Source: Brachyspira intermedia PWS/A (GTDB taxonomy: Bacteria; Spirochaetota; Brachyspiria; Brachyspirales; Brachyspiraceae). Taken from it: 64,000 nucleotides of DNA. The notes beneath the pieces are model-generated. The model made no database searches. It saw only the letters and a list, made by a program, of their open reading frames with translations, and was not told the DNA's origin. The DNA lies in NCBI RefSeq assembly GCF_000223215.1, contig NC_017243.1:620001-684000 (forward strand), written 5' to 3'. Every line of letters begins with the position of its first letter. Position 1 is the first letter of the stretch. The translations under genes were made by a program, and so were the position numbers. This document shows, piece after piece, positions 1 through 8,899 of the stretch.

Positions 1-665
1 GTTTTTATATCGCAGTTAAAAAATTTTGCTAATAATTCAGCAAGTTCATCTCTAGCTTTGATAGCTTTATCATCATTAATACCAATAAAAGCATCTATAG
101 GAAATATTATATTTGAAGAGTTTTCAGTGATTTTTCCATATTCGCTTTGTCTCCATATCCATCTTCTAGTTCTTATATCATGAGCAACAGCATAAACTAA
201 TTCATTATTATCAACTTTTTCTGTTTCAGTTTCTCCAAATGGAAGGAATGTATCATCATCTACAGAATATCTAATATAAAAATCTTCATTGTTCATAGAA
301 TCTAAATCATGAGCACCCATAGGAAGTTTATATTTAATAGAAACAGCATTAACTAAATCTACTACAGAATTTATTTCCGGCATTCCTTTATTTTTTGATA
401 TTCTTGTGAGTAATGCTTCTATAGAACACATGAATTTATTAGGATTGATATTTAGTTTTTGAAAAGCATCTCTATAACATTTTATATATTCGCTTTCTTT
501 TATCTTTATATTTTCAAATTCTTTTTCAGCATTTGAAATACTTTCTTTAAGCATTATTGATATATCATTTATTTTATTTTGATTATTAATTCTTTTTGCA
601 ATTATCACAGCAACACACATATCGTTTAGAGTTTCGAATACTCTATCTTCTATTATAAATTTCAT
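1..665 (-). CDS. B3/B4 domain-containing protein (3' end beyond window)
   Basis: A reading frame of 221 codons starts with ATG at 665 and runs off the left edge without a stop, so only the N-terminal part is seen. The translated middle contains LVNAVSIKYKLPMGAHDLD and later DIRTRRWIWRQSEYGKIT. This layout is typical of free-standing proteins with the B3/B4 (tRNA-editing-like) fold of the PheRS beta subunit (COG3382). That family is thought to act on aminoacyl-tRNA or related ligands, but the role is not firmly known. The N-terminal ~60 residues are charged and helical. The family call rests on recalled sequence pattern; the exact function is open. Confidence 0.8.
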   Translation of the reverse strand, partial: MKFIIEDRVFETLNDMCVAVIIAKRINNQNKINDISIMLKESISNAEKEFENIKIKESEYIKCYRDAFQKLNINPNKFMCSIEALLTRISKNKGMPEINSVVDLVNAVSIKYKLPMGAHDLDSMNNEDFYIRYSVDDDTFLPFGETETEKVDNNELVYAVAHDIRTRRWIWRQSEYGKITENSSNIIFPIDAFIGINDDKAIKARDELAELLAKFFNCDIK

Positions 666-742
666 GATGAATCCTAATATTTAATTATTATTTAGATTGA
701 GATTATTTTTTATTTGATTAATAAAGATAATATGTTCTTAAT

Positions 743-793
743 AAAAAAATAATTAGCCTAAGTTAAGAAAATAACTTAAACTAATTATTTTTT
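743..793 (-). terminator. Bidirectional terminator-like hairpin after rpmE
   Basis: AATAATTAG (748-756) pairs with CTAATTATT (781-789), and inside it AAGTTA (760-765) pairs with TAACTT (772-777). A-rich sequence on the left and T-rich sequence on the right give a U-tract on either strand. It lies just beyond the rpmE stop codon. Confidence 0.65.
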
Positions 794-813
794 ATACAAT
801 TTACTTTCATATA

Positions 814-1017
814 TTATTTTTTTAAGCCATAACGTTTTTTAAATTTATCAACTCTTCCAGCAGTATCAAGAATTTTTTGTTTTCCTGTAAAGAAAGGGTG
901 GCAGTTATGACAAATATCTACGTGTAAACTTTTTTGTACTGAGTGAATTTTAAAGTTAGCACCGCAAGCACAGTTTACATCTGTTTCAAAATATTGAGGA
1001 TGTATATCTTTTTTCAT
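814..1017 (-). CDS. rpmE: 50S ribosomal protein L31
   Basis: This is the large-subunit ribosomal protein L31, 67 residues from [10 protein letters not shown]. The zinc-binding Cys set of the C+ (RpmE) type is present: Cys16, Cys18, Cys36 and Cys39 (NCACG and [10 protein letters not shown]). A start 15 bases upstream (ATG at 1032) is possible. GGAGAA sits 5 bases before the ATG at 1017, and the family always begins at this residue, so 1017 is chosen. The gene is monocistronic, with its own sigma-70-like promoter and a hairpin after the stop. Confidence 0.96.
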   Translation of the reverse strand: MKKDIHPQYFETDVNCACGANFKIHSVQKSLHVDICHNCHPFFTGKQKILDTAGRVDKFKKRYGLKK

Positions 1018-1058
1018 TTTTGCTTCTCCCATTAAAAGTAAAATATAAGTAAGTATAT

Positions 1059-1087
1059 ATTATATTATAAAATCTTTCTTTTTGCAA
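1059..1087 (-). promoter_or_regulatory. Probable sigma-70 promoter of rpmE
   Basis: On the minus strand, TTGCAA (1082-1087) is followed after 17 bases by TATAAT (1059-1064), about 40 bases before the rpmE start. A second TATAAT at 1064-1069 has a spacing too short to pair with this -35. Confidence 0.55.
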
Positions 1088-1130
1088 TACTGTAAAATAA
1101 TAATTTTTAAATATTAGAATTAAAATATAA

Positions 1131-1209
1131 AAGCGAGTCGTAGCCAGCTAGTGAGTTTACTCGCTAGATTATTGTAGGGCACCAAAGGTGGACTTCGTCA
1201 CGAGCATAA
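1131..1209. repeat. GC-rich intergenic hairpin element
   Basis: A short GC-rich island lies in AT-rich DNA between rpmE and the chemoreceptor. AGCGAGT (1132-1138) can pair with ACTCGCT (1159-1165). Alternatively CTAGTGAG (1148-1155) can pair with CTCGCTAG (1160-1167), so the two hairpins compete. It also has CACC-AAA-GGTG and GAC-TTC-GTC mini-hairpins of the kind found in the MITE-like elements at 32.6, 40.5 and 53.3 kb. On the minus strand the first hairpin is followed by UUUUAUAUUUU and could end some transcripts. It lacks the terminal repeats of the larger family. Confidence 0.55.
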
Positions 1210-1245
1210 CAATAATAATAATTTAATTAAAAATATTTCCTACCT

Positions 1246-3066
1246 CTAACTAAATTTGAAGTAATTTATATCATTAACTATATCTTCAGTCATATTTTTT
1301 ACCTCATTGCTTGAACTAGCACTTTCTTCAGCTATTGATGAATTTTCTTGAGTGATGCTATTTAAAGATATTATAGTTTGATTAATCTGCATTATACTAT
1401 TTTGTTCATTAAGAGCAGTTGTGCTTATCTCTGTTAATATATTAACCACTTCTTTAGCAGAAGATGAAATTTTTTGAAGAACATCTGTAGAATATGCTAC
1501 TGACTCATTACCATGTTCTATTTTAGCAACAGTATCATTCACTATTTTTGTAATATTATTAGCCGCTTCATTAACTGTTTGTGCCAGAGAACGAACCTCG
1601 CTTGCTACTACAGCAAACCCTCTTCCTTGTTCTCCAGCTCTTGCAGCTTCTACTGAGGCATTAAGTGCTAATATATTAGTTTGAAAAGCTATTGACTGAA
1701 TGAGTTTTGTTATATCTGATATTTGTTTACTAGATTCTGATATTTCAGCCATATTATTAGATATAACATTAACAGCCTCTACACCTGTTAATGTAGAATT
1801 AGCTACTTCTAAACTCATATTCTTAGCATGTTCCGTATTAACAGAGGTGTTTCTCAAAGAGTTAGATAAACTTTCTGTTGAGGCAGATAATTCTTCCAAT
1901 GATGCTGCCTGAGATGTTGTTCTGTCTGATAAATTTTTGCTTCCATATTGTATGGTATCAATAGAAGAATTTATATTATTTATATTTTCTTTCAAATTAT
2001 AAACAATTTTTCCTATATTGTCCTGCATGCTTTTGATATTTTTGTATAATTCAGCTGTCTGATCTTTTTTAGAAAGCATTTTTTCATTGAAATTACTATT
2101 GAAATAACCATCATTCATAAGTTTTATATTTGCTATAGCCTGATCTAAAGAAGCAGTTATAGGGTTAACTATTACAACAACTAAAACACTTTCTAACAAA
2201 ATTATTATTATAAGAACAAATAATAATATAAACATAAGTGCTTTTATTTGATTTTGTACTTGAGATAAATTTCCGCTTAATACTATACTCCAAGGAACGG
2301 TTTCCAATTTTTGTACCATATACCAATTATTTTTATATATGTTTGTATAATTTTTACCATCAATTATATATTGCTGAATATTTGGGAAATTAATATCATT
2401 AAATATTTTATTATTTTCACTTAATATTTTATTTTCATCAGTATTATTAATAAACATACCATTTTTAGTAACTAGATTTACATTTTCTTCATAAATTGTG
2501 TTCTGAACTATATCATCCATTTTGGCAAAGTCTATAGCAACTACACCCTTTAACTGATTATTATTTGTGTATACTGCTTTAGCAAAAGTGATACATATTT
2601 TTTTTGTAACAAAATCAACATAAGGATCGGTTATATAAATATTTTTGTTATTGCCAACTGCAGACTTATACCATCCTCTAGAAGTCTGATCATAATCAGG
2701 AGGGAAAGGTTCTAAAGAGTTTATGAAGATACCGCCTGTAGGATATGGTATAGTATTTCCAAAATATATATTCATATAATCATCGCTAAGTTTTGCTATA
2801 TTTGTTATAGCATCTCCGAAATATTCATAAGGTAAATCATTTATTTTGAGGTAAGAATCTAAAATATCTATTACCTCATTTACATTATTTAATTTTGATT
2901 CTATTAAGTCATGTATGCTTACTGCTTTAAAAGTTTTAGTATTAAAAAAAGAATTAATATAAATATTCTTATAAACAAATAATATTATGAAATACATAAT
3001 AGTTAAAAATATAGCAAATGGTAAAATAAATTTTATCATTAGGGATATTTTTTTATTTTTTGACAT
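1246..3066 (-). CDS. Methyl-accepting chemotaxis protein, dCache_1 (amino-acid type)
   Basis: This is a 606-residue transmembrane chemoreceptor that would signal to CheA/CheW. TM1 spans about residues 10-32 and TM2 about 277-300. Between them is a periplasmic double Cache domain. Around residues 125-179 it shows Tyr125, Arg130, Trp132, Tyr133, Tyr149, Asp151 and Asp179, close to the known amino-acid-binding dCache motif (Y..R.WY...Y.D...D). A HAMP-like segment follows, then the conserved signalling tip [20 protein letters not shown]. The C-terminus has Glu/Gln-rich methylation-type heptads and no CheR-docking pentapeptide. A 16-bp stem hairpin insulates it from the gene upstream. Ligand class is inferred from the motif only. 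Confidence 0.95.
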   Translation of the reverse strand: MSKNKKISLMIKFILPFAIFLTIMYFIILFVYKNIYINSFFNTKTFKAVSIHDLIESKLNNVNEVIDILDSYLKINDLPYEYFGDAITNIAKLSDDYMNIYFGNTIPYPTGGIFINSLEPFPPDYDQTSRGWYKSAVGNNKNIYITDPYVDFVTKKICITFAKAVYTNNNQLKGVVAIDFAKMDDIVQNTIYEENVNLVTKNGMFINNTDENKILSENNKIFNDINFPNIQQYIIDGKNYTNIYKNNWYMVQKLETVPWSIVLSGNLSQVQNQIKALMFILLFVLIIIILLESVLVVVIVNPITASLDQAIANIKLMNDGYFNSNFNEKMLSKKDQTAELYKNIKSMQDNIGKIVYNLKENINNINSSIDTIQYGSKNLSDRTTSQAASLEELSASTESLSNSLRNTSVNTEHAKNMSLEVANSTLTGVEAVNVISNNMAEISESSKQISDITKLIQSIAFQTNILALNASVEAARAGEQGRGFAVVASEVRSLAQTVNEAANNITKIVNDTVAKIEHGNESVAYSTDVLQKISSSAKEVVNILTEISTTALNEQNSIMQINQTIISLNSITQENSSIAEESASSSNEVKNMTEDIVNDINYFKFS

Positions 3067-3112
3067 ATCAGTGCTCCAATAATATATTATATAATATAAG
3101 ATTTTATTTATA

Positions 3113-3157
3113 AAAAAAGTGAGAAAATATAAATAATTATAATTTTCTCACTTTTTT
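3113..3157 (-). terminator. Rho-independent terminator
   Basis: AAAAAAGTGAGAAAAT (3113-3128) pairs perfectly with ATTTTCTCACTTTTTT (3142-3157). On the minus strand it follows the stop of the secreted protein at 3184 by about 27 bases. A/T tracts on both sides make it potentially bidirectional. Confidence 0.75.
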
Positions 3158-3183
3158 CTATTCTTTATAATAATTTATATTTT

Positions 3184-4584
3184 TTAATTGTTCACAACAG
3201 TATCATAGTAGTTAACTATATACCAATAGTCTCCCATTCTTCTCAAAACGAAAGTTCTTTTTACAACAGGATCATAAATATCTCCTGTATCTGCATTAAA
3301 GTATCTATGATAAAGAGTAGCTTCTACTTCAGCTTTTTGTAAGCCATATTCCTGAGTAACAGTAGTTTTATCTATTGTATAATTTAAAAGTGTGTAAGTT
3401 ACAGCAGGATCATACTCTTTTCTAATCATATCAAGTACAGAAGTATAATGTTCTTTAAGTTTAGCATCTTTAGTAGCAATTATATCCCTTTGAAGTTCTG
3501 CTATAAATGCATTTCTTACCTGTCTGTCATAAGCAGAAGTTAAATATTTTTTAAACTCTTCAAATAGAAGTTTTCTGTCTTCAGGTAAAGAAGTTCTATA
3601 GAGAATATCAAATCTTATAGCAAGCTCTCTTATATTGCTTGATTTATAAGCCATTTCCAAATTATTTAAGAAATTATTTCCAAAATTAGTTCTTAACATA
3701 TTGGCACTTATATTATCTGAGAATTGAGTTCTTAAATAATTTTCAAAACTTAATTCTCTTGCTTTTTGACGAATTCCAGTATCTGTAAAATCCTCTAAAT
3801 ATGCATTGCTGTAATTATTTCTATAAGTTTCATAGTATCTTTGGCTTATACTTATTATAGAAGGCATATGCATATAAGTGTAATAATTAGTCCAATCTCT
3901 ATTTTTCATAGCACTTAAAGTATTAGATATAATGCTTGATGGAGCATAATCATATAAAACACCTTGTTGCTGAGAAAGATTGTTATTATTAGTTATATAA
4001 ACAGGTGCAGTATTTGTTTGTGTCTGATATACTCTTGCAGCTTCCAATAAGAAATAAGCAGTGTCGGCATGCATAGAGAAATTATCACTTATCTCAGGCA
4101 TAGGGTTGAAACTGCATTCTATTCTATATCTTCCTATTTTATCGAAATGGAACCAATTATTCAAATCTATATAATATGAGAAAGTTTCTCCTTCATTAAG
4201 AGTGACTATTCTATCTTGAGAATTATCTAAGTTTCTTTCACTTTTATATTTCCAAATAGTATAATTATCTGATGATACTACAGGATTATTGTAATTATCA
4301 TAAACTGTAAAGCTGTAATTATTAAATGGATTAACTGAATTTGTAAAACTTATAGTTCCCTTCTTAGCATGTATTTTTATTTCCATAGTTATAGGTTCGT
4401 TTAATCTGTATCTGTTTAAATCAAAATTCATGCTTATAGTGTAGCTTGAAGGAGAAACTACATTATCATTAGGATAAATTCTTTTTATCTTATCCAAAGT
4501 AATTGTATCTAAAAAGTTGTCATTTTGAGCGAATATATTAGAAAAGCTCATTATAAATAAAAGTAATAATATTCTATATTTCAT
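3184..4584 (-). CDS. Secreted/periplasmic protein of unknown function
   Basis: A 466-residue protein with a clear signal peptide (MKYRILLLLFIMSFSNIFAQ; cleavage likely after FAQ). Residues about 45-175 look like a beta-sandwich: alternating hydrophobic strands with 'NRYRLNEPITMEIKIHAKKG', much like Ig-fold domains in spirochaete surface proteins. Residues about 215-395 are helical with many Tyr and Arg. The last ~70 residues (VEATLYHRYFNADTGDIYD... WYIVNYYDTVVNN) resemble an NTF2/SnoaL-like or DUF4440-type fold, but this is a weak impression. It appears monocistronic. I do not recognise the family. Confidence 0.75.
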   Translation of the reverse strand: MKYRILLLLFIMSFSNIFAQNDNFLDTITLDKIKRIYPNDNVVSPSSYTISMNFDLNRYRLNEPITMEIKIHAKKGTISFTNSVNPFNNYSFTVYDNYNNPVVSSDNYTIWKYKSERNLDNSQDRIVTLNEGETFSYYIDLNNWFHFDKIGRYRIECSFNPMPEISDNFSMHADTAYFLLEAARVYQTQTNTAPVYITNNNNLSQQQGVLYDYAPSSIISNTLSAMKNRDWTNYYTYMHMPSIISISQRYYETYRNNYSNAYLEDFTDTGIRQKARELSFENYLRTQFSDNISANMLRTNFGNNFLNNLEMAYKSSNIRELAIRFDILYRTSLPEDRKLLFEEFKKYLTSAYDRQVRNAFIAELQRDIIATKDAKLKEHYTSVLDMIRKEYDPAVTYTLLNYTIDKTTVTQEYGLQKAEVEATLYHRYFNADTGDIYDPVVKRTFVLRRMGDYWYIVNYYDTVVNN

Positions 4585-4746
4585 ATCTAATTACCTTAAA
4601 AAATACTATTATTATTCTTTATCGGCAAAAAAGAAAATAACATGAGAAAAATTATATATGATTATTATATCATAATATAAATTAAAAATATATATAGTGA
4701 TGTTTATTAATCAGTAAATAATAAGATGAGAAAATTTATTTACATT

Positions 4747-4941
4747 CCCGCCCATTATTTTTTATTAATTTATTTTGAAATAGAAATTTAAATTTGTTTT
4801 TTGTTACTGTAGAAATTATAGCCCCGCCCTAGATTTTTTTAAATTTATAGCATTATATACCGCACGGTGAGCAAAGTTTAAAAATATTATTTTATTTTGA
4901 ATTCTAATTTTTATTATATTTGAAATTTATCTAACCGTGCG
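4747..4941. repeat. Half copy of a nested inverted-repeat element
   Basis: The gap 4585-4950 holds no gene. It contains CCCGCCC (4747-4753), CCCGCCC (4823-4829), CCGCACGG (4860-4867) and CCGTGCG (4935-4941). The spacings (76, 37 and about 75 bases) match the left half and centre of the complete element at 11393-11701. The expected right arms would fall inside the downstream DUF115 gene and are absent. Confidence 0.6.
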
Positions 4942-4950
4942 TATAAAAAG

Positions 4951-6801
4951 TTATAATTCTTTGTTTATCTTTATTAATGCACGCTCTATTATATAATGAT
5001 TAAAATCAATGCTGTCTTTCATAGCTTCATATAATTTGAAAGAACTTATTATAGATTTATGCATAGTTTCATCTTTAAAATCAAAACCTTCTGTTATAGT
5101 CTTGATAGTCTTTTGCATTGTAATACCTAAAAATTCATTAACTTTGCTTATAGTGAGTATTTTAGCATCGGATTCATCTAGTTTAGAAATGAGCTTATCT
5201 ACTTTTCTATGCCTTGATAACTCATCATTTATCGTATAGCATAAATTAATAGCATCTTCAACATAAGGCTTTAATGATGTAATTTCTTTATCTATTTTTA
5301 TTAATCCGTTTTTTAAATTCTCTAGTATTTTTGTTTTGTCTGATGTATTTTTGTCATTTTTATCTATTTGTATGTTTATATCATCAAATTTATCTATTAG
5401 TTCCTGAAGAGTAATATTCTCCATTGCTTTTATTATTACACCGCCTTCAGTGGCATTGTAGAATTTTATTTTACTATTATTGGCACATTGAGCTTCATAC
5501 CAATTTCTGTACATATCGAATCTTGAATCAGTAAATACGCTCTCACCATAGATATTTTTCTCTTCTCTTAAATTCCCGGAAACAAGTACTTTATATATTC
5601 TGCTGTCATAAGAATCTAGCTTTCCTATTTCGGTGAAGAAATTTTCTTCATGATAGCTTCCTTTTATATGAGTTTGATGATTAGGGAAAGAGAGATCCAA
5701 ACCAACCATTATTATAGGATTAGCTCCTATTTTTACAGCAAAATCATAAGCGGCAGTGGAAACGCTTCCTCCCATAGTAATATCGCCTCTATCCCCTAAA
5801 GGCTTCATAAAATATTTTGCAAGCGGGAATATTGAATCTATAAAAAATATTGATCCATTGAATGATTCTACAGCCTCATGATCAACAGAAGATTCAGATA
5901 TTAATACAGTATCTTTAAAATGAATATTCCTGAAATATTTAGAATTTTTCTTTTGAGGGTCTATTGTAATTACAAAATGTGGAGATATGCTATGGGATGA
6001 TAAAGGTTTCATTGCAGTATCAACAGCTATTATTATTGCTTTGTTTTTCATCTCTTTTAATTTTGTAATATTTTTTTCAAGAGAAGGACCTGCTGATACT
6101 ATAACTGCAGGAATATCTTTGTATTTATTAAAAAATCTATTGACTCCATAATGAGTGGCAATTTCAACTGCATTAGAAGCTATATTATAAGCCCAAAGTT
6201 TATCAAATCTTGAAATAGTGTTTATATTAATGATTTTTTTATCTACTACAGAAAGTACTTTACTTTGATAATGCAAGGCTTCTTCAGCAAATAGGGTAGC
6301 ATAAGACCTTGTAATAAAAAATTTTACTTTTTTTGTTGTTGTTAATGATATAAATTTCTCTATATCCTCATCATCATTTCCGCCTATAAAAAAGGTGATT
6401 TTATCATCTTCAAGTATTTTGTCTAATTTGAAATTATTTATTAATGTATTAAAAAAATTTATATCAGGTTCAATCACAGCGACAGAAACATTTAATTTTT
6501 TAACAGCATTAATCAAATATCCTCCGCCAATTCCAAATACAAATACTAAATCTAAATCCTCGTCATTTTCTATTTCTTTTATCAAAGTGTTAGCCTCTTT
6601 TATAGGGTCATAAGCACTATGAAGAAGTATTTGCTTGCCATTTTTTGTTGCTTTGGCAGAAGGTTTCTGTGATTTTGTTTCTATTACCTGTAAAATTATA
6701 TCTGATTCTTTAGCATTATTAAGCATATTAATGAAATCATAAGGATATGCTCTGATATTTTTATTTATTGCTTCTAAATTGATTTTTTTAATTTCATTCA
6801 T
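4951..6801 (-). CDS. Motility-associated factor / DUF115 family protein
   Basis: A 616-residue cytoplasmic protein. The centre (residues ~225-400) has the DUF115/MptE-like core: IPAVIVSAGPSLEKNI, IIIAVDTAMKPL, PHFVITIDPQK and GANPIIMVGLDLSF. These are typical of the MAF flagellin-glycosylation family and of 6-hydroxymethylpterin pyrophosphokinase-like proteins. An N-terminal region (~80-110) carries VFVFGIGGGYLI, a Rossmann-like glycine loop. The C-terminal ~130 residues are helical and lysine-rich. In other flagellates such proteins help add nonulosonic acid sugars to flagellin. Role here is inferred from family. A truncated repeat element abuts the 3' end. Confidence 0.85.
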   Translation of the reverse strand: MNEIKKINLEAINKNIRAYPYDFINMLNNAKESDIILQVIETKSQKPSAKATKNGKQILLHSAYDPIKEANTLIKEIENDEDLDLVFVFGIGGGYLINAVKKLNVSVAVIEPDINFFNTLINNFKLDKILEDDKITFFIGGNDDEDIEKFISLTTTKKVKFFITRSYATLFAEEALHYQSKVLSVVDKKIININTISRFDKLWAYNIASNAVEIATHYGVNRFFNKYKDIPAVIVSAGPSLEKNITKLKEMKNKAIIIAVDTAMKPLSSHSISPHFVITIDPQKKNSKYFRNIHFKDTVLISESSVDHEAVESFNGSIFFIDSIFPLAKYFMKPLGDRGDITMGGSVSTAAYDFAVKIGANPIIMVGLDLSFPNHQTHIKGSYHEENFFTEIGKLDSYDSRIYKVLVSGNLREEKNIYGESVFTDSRFDMYRNWYEAQCANNSKIKFYNATEGGVIIKAMENITLQELIDKFDDINIQIDKNDKNTSDKTKILENLKNGLIKIDKEITSLKPYVEDAINLCYTINDELSRHRKVDKLISKLDESDAKILTISKVNEFLGITMQKTIKTITEGFDFKDETMHKSIISSFKLYEAMKDSIDFNHYIIERALIKINKEL

Positions 6802-6902
6802 AATATATTACAAATTTCTTCTTATTATATTTATTTTTTATTTTTGTTATCGGAGAGTTATAAAAAGAGTTTAACCATTTGTAATGATGTTTATTTATAT
6901 AG

Positions 6903-7787
6903 TTATGATTTTCTTTCTATTATGTAATTTGCTAATTCTATTAATATATTTTTAGCTTCACTATCTTTATAAGGCTTTAAATATTCAATAGATTTTTCAA
7001 TTACTTTTTTGGCTTCTTCTTTTGCACCTTCTAGTCCGAACTGTTTTACATAAGTGAGTTTTCCTTCTTTTTCATCTTTACCAACAGTTTTTCCTAAAGT
7101 TTCATTGTCTGAAATAACATCAAGTATATCGTCCTGAATTTGGAAAGCAAGTCCTATAGCTTCACCGTATTTTGTTATATTTTCTATATCATTATCATTT
7201 TCTGAGGCAATTGCTCCTAGTCTTATAGCACCTCTTATCATAGCACCTGTTTTTTTAGCATGAAGTATTTTAAGCATATCAAAATTGATTTCTTTTTCTT
7301 CATAATATAAGTCTATAAATTGCCCCATAACCATTCCATTTATTCCTGCAGCATAACTCAATTCAAATAAAAGTTTTCTTAAAGTGCTGTCTTTAACATC
7401 TGTCTTTGAAAGTAATTGAAATGCATGAGTTAAAAGTCCGTCTCCTACAAGTATTGCATTAGCTTCACCGTATTTTATATGTGTTGTAGGTTTTCCTCTT
7501 CTTAAATCATCATTATCCATAGCAGGCAAATCATCATGAACTAAAGAATATGTATGTATAAGTTCTAATGCTACTGCAGGTATTATAGATTTTTTATAAT
7601 CGCCGTTAAAAAGTTCGCATGCTAAACATGTAAGTATAGGTCTTAATCTCTTTCCGCCCGCATCCAATGGATATTTAAGCATTTCTATGAAACTATTTTC
7701 TAATTCTATGCTGCTTTTATCAAATACATTGTCAATAGTTTTATTGATTTCTTCTAGTCTTATATTCATATATTCTTTAAGATTCAT
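6903..7787 (-). CDS. ispA: Polyprenyl (farnesyl/geranylgeranyl) diphosphate synthase
   Basis: A 294-residue trans-prenyl transferase that condenses IPP with allylic diphosphates to make FPP or GGPP. The first Asp-rich motif is Asp85-Asp86 to Asp91 (HDDLPAMDNDDLRRG) and the second is Asp219-Asp220-Asp223 (QIQDDILD). The residues before the first motif (HTYSLVHDD) match bacterial type II FPP synthases such as IspA. GGKRLRP near residue 44 is the IPP-binding segment. It fits upstream of the squalene/phytoene synthase at 13.7 kb and undecaprenyl phosphate synthesis. Chain length cannot be set exactly from sequence. It is about 100 bases upstream of the DUF115 gene on the same strand. Confidence 0.93.
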   Translation of the reverse strand: MNLKEYMNIRLEEINKTIDNVFDKSSIELENSFIEMLKYPLDAGGKRLRPILTCLACELFNGDYKKSIIPAVALELIHTYSLVHDDLPAMDNDDLRRGKPTTHIKYGEANAILVGDGLLTHAFQLLSKTDVKDSTLRKLLFELSYAAGINGMVMGQFIDLYYEEKEINFDMLKILHAKKTGAMIRGAIRLGAIASENDNDIENITKYGEAIGLAFQIQDDILDVISDNETLGKTVGKDEKEGKLTYVKQFGLEGAKEEAKKVIEKSIEYLKPYKDSEAKNILIELANYIIERKS

Positions 7788-7955
7788 AATTCAGTCCTGT
7801 TTTTGATGATTTTATTTATTATTATGTATCAATATAGATAGTATATAATAAGAAGTGAAAATGTAAAGAATAAAAATAATATAGTTTTATATAACTTATA
7901 GTTTATTAAGTTTAGAAATATTTACTTTTATTAGCCTTTTTGTTATAATTTTCGC

Positions 7956-8852
7956 ATGAGAAATATTAACAGAATGAATGATTATTTTGTACGCTATCTT
8001 TTGGGTTCTCTTGGAAATGAAGATATACTTGAAAATATAGTTAATTGCGTACTTAGAGATTCAGGCTTTCAAGAAGTACATAATTTAGAAATAATTAATC
8101 CTCATAATTTACCCGAAAACATTAATTTAAAAGAGTCAGTTCTTGATGTTAAAGCAATTACTAAAGACAATAGAAAAATCATTATAGAAATACAATTATC
8201 AGGCAATATAGATTTTGTTAAAAGAATATTTTATTATATATCAAAAAATATAGTGAGTGAACTTAATGAAAATGAATCTTATGATATTATTAGTCAGGTA
8301 ATAAGTATTAATTTTGTTAACTTTAATATGGACTTTTATGATGAAGGTAAGGCACATAGATGTTTTAAATTAATAGATACTGAAAATCATTATGTATCAT
8401 TGGATATGATGCAAATGCATATAATAGAAGTGCCAAGGTTTATAAAAATATTAAATATTTCAGATATAGATGATATTAAGAAAAATAAAATATTATCTTG
8501 GATAGAATTTTTTACAGTTAAAGATTTGGATAAAGTAAAAGATAAATTAAAGGAGGTAAATAGCATAATGTCAAAAGTGATAGATAAATATGAGAGATTT
8601 ATATCAAGTGAAGAAGAGATGGAAGTTTATAATGCTAGAGATGCTTTTTTATATGGGCAAACTATAATGCTAAAAAAAGAGAGAGAAGAAGGTATAAAAG
8701 AAGGTATAGAACAAGGAATGGAAAAGGGTATAGAAAAGGGTGAAAAAAATAAAGCTTTAAGTATAGCTAAAAGTCTTAAAAAATCTGGTTTAGATATTAA
8801 GTTTATCAGTGATAATACAGGTTTAAGTATAGAGGAAATAGAAAAATTATAA
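7956..8852 (+). CDS. Rpn family recombination-promoting nuclease / PD-(D/E)XK transposase-like protein
   Basis: A 298-residue protein of the PDDEXK_2 family, often annotated as a putative transposase. The N-terminus NDYFVRYLLGSLGNEDIL is typical. The nuclease core is seen as Asp64 (SVLDVKA) and Glu78-Ile-Gln80 (IIIEIQLS). The C-terminus has a Glu/Gly/Lys-rich repeat (about residues 243-265: EEGIKEGIEQGMEKG) followed by a short helical tail (SIEEIEKL). Rpn proteins cut DNA and are linked to recombination or phage defence. There are no flanking inverted repeats here, so it is not an intact insertion sequence. The start at 7956 fits the family N-terminus although no strong Shine-Dalgarno is seen. 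Confidence 0.9.
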   Translation: MRNINRMNDYFVRYLLGSLGNEDILENIVNCVLRDSGFQEVHNLEIINPHNLPENINLKESVLDVKAITKDNRKIIIEIQLSGNIDFVKRIFYYISKNIVSELNENESYDIISQVISINFVNFNMDFYDEGKAHRCFKLIDTENHYVSLDMMQMHIIEVPRFIKILNISDIDDIKKNKILSWIEFFTVKDLDKVKDKLKEVNSIMSKVIDKYERFISSEEEMEVYNARDAFLYGQTIMLKKEREEGIKEGIEQGMEKGIEKGEKNKALSIAKSLKKSGLDIKFISDNTGLSIEEIEKL

Positions 8853-8899
8853 TAAAAATTATAGATACTAATTTTATATAAATTAAAAAGGAAAGAAAT

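Noticed and set aside
7956-8852. Intact insertion sequence around the Rpn-family gene
   Set aside because: No terminal inverted repeats or target duplication seen; the family is a nuclease and usually not a self-contained transposon.
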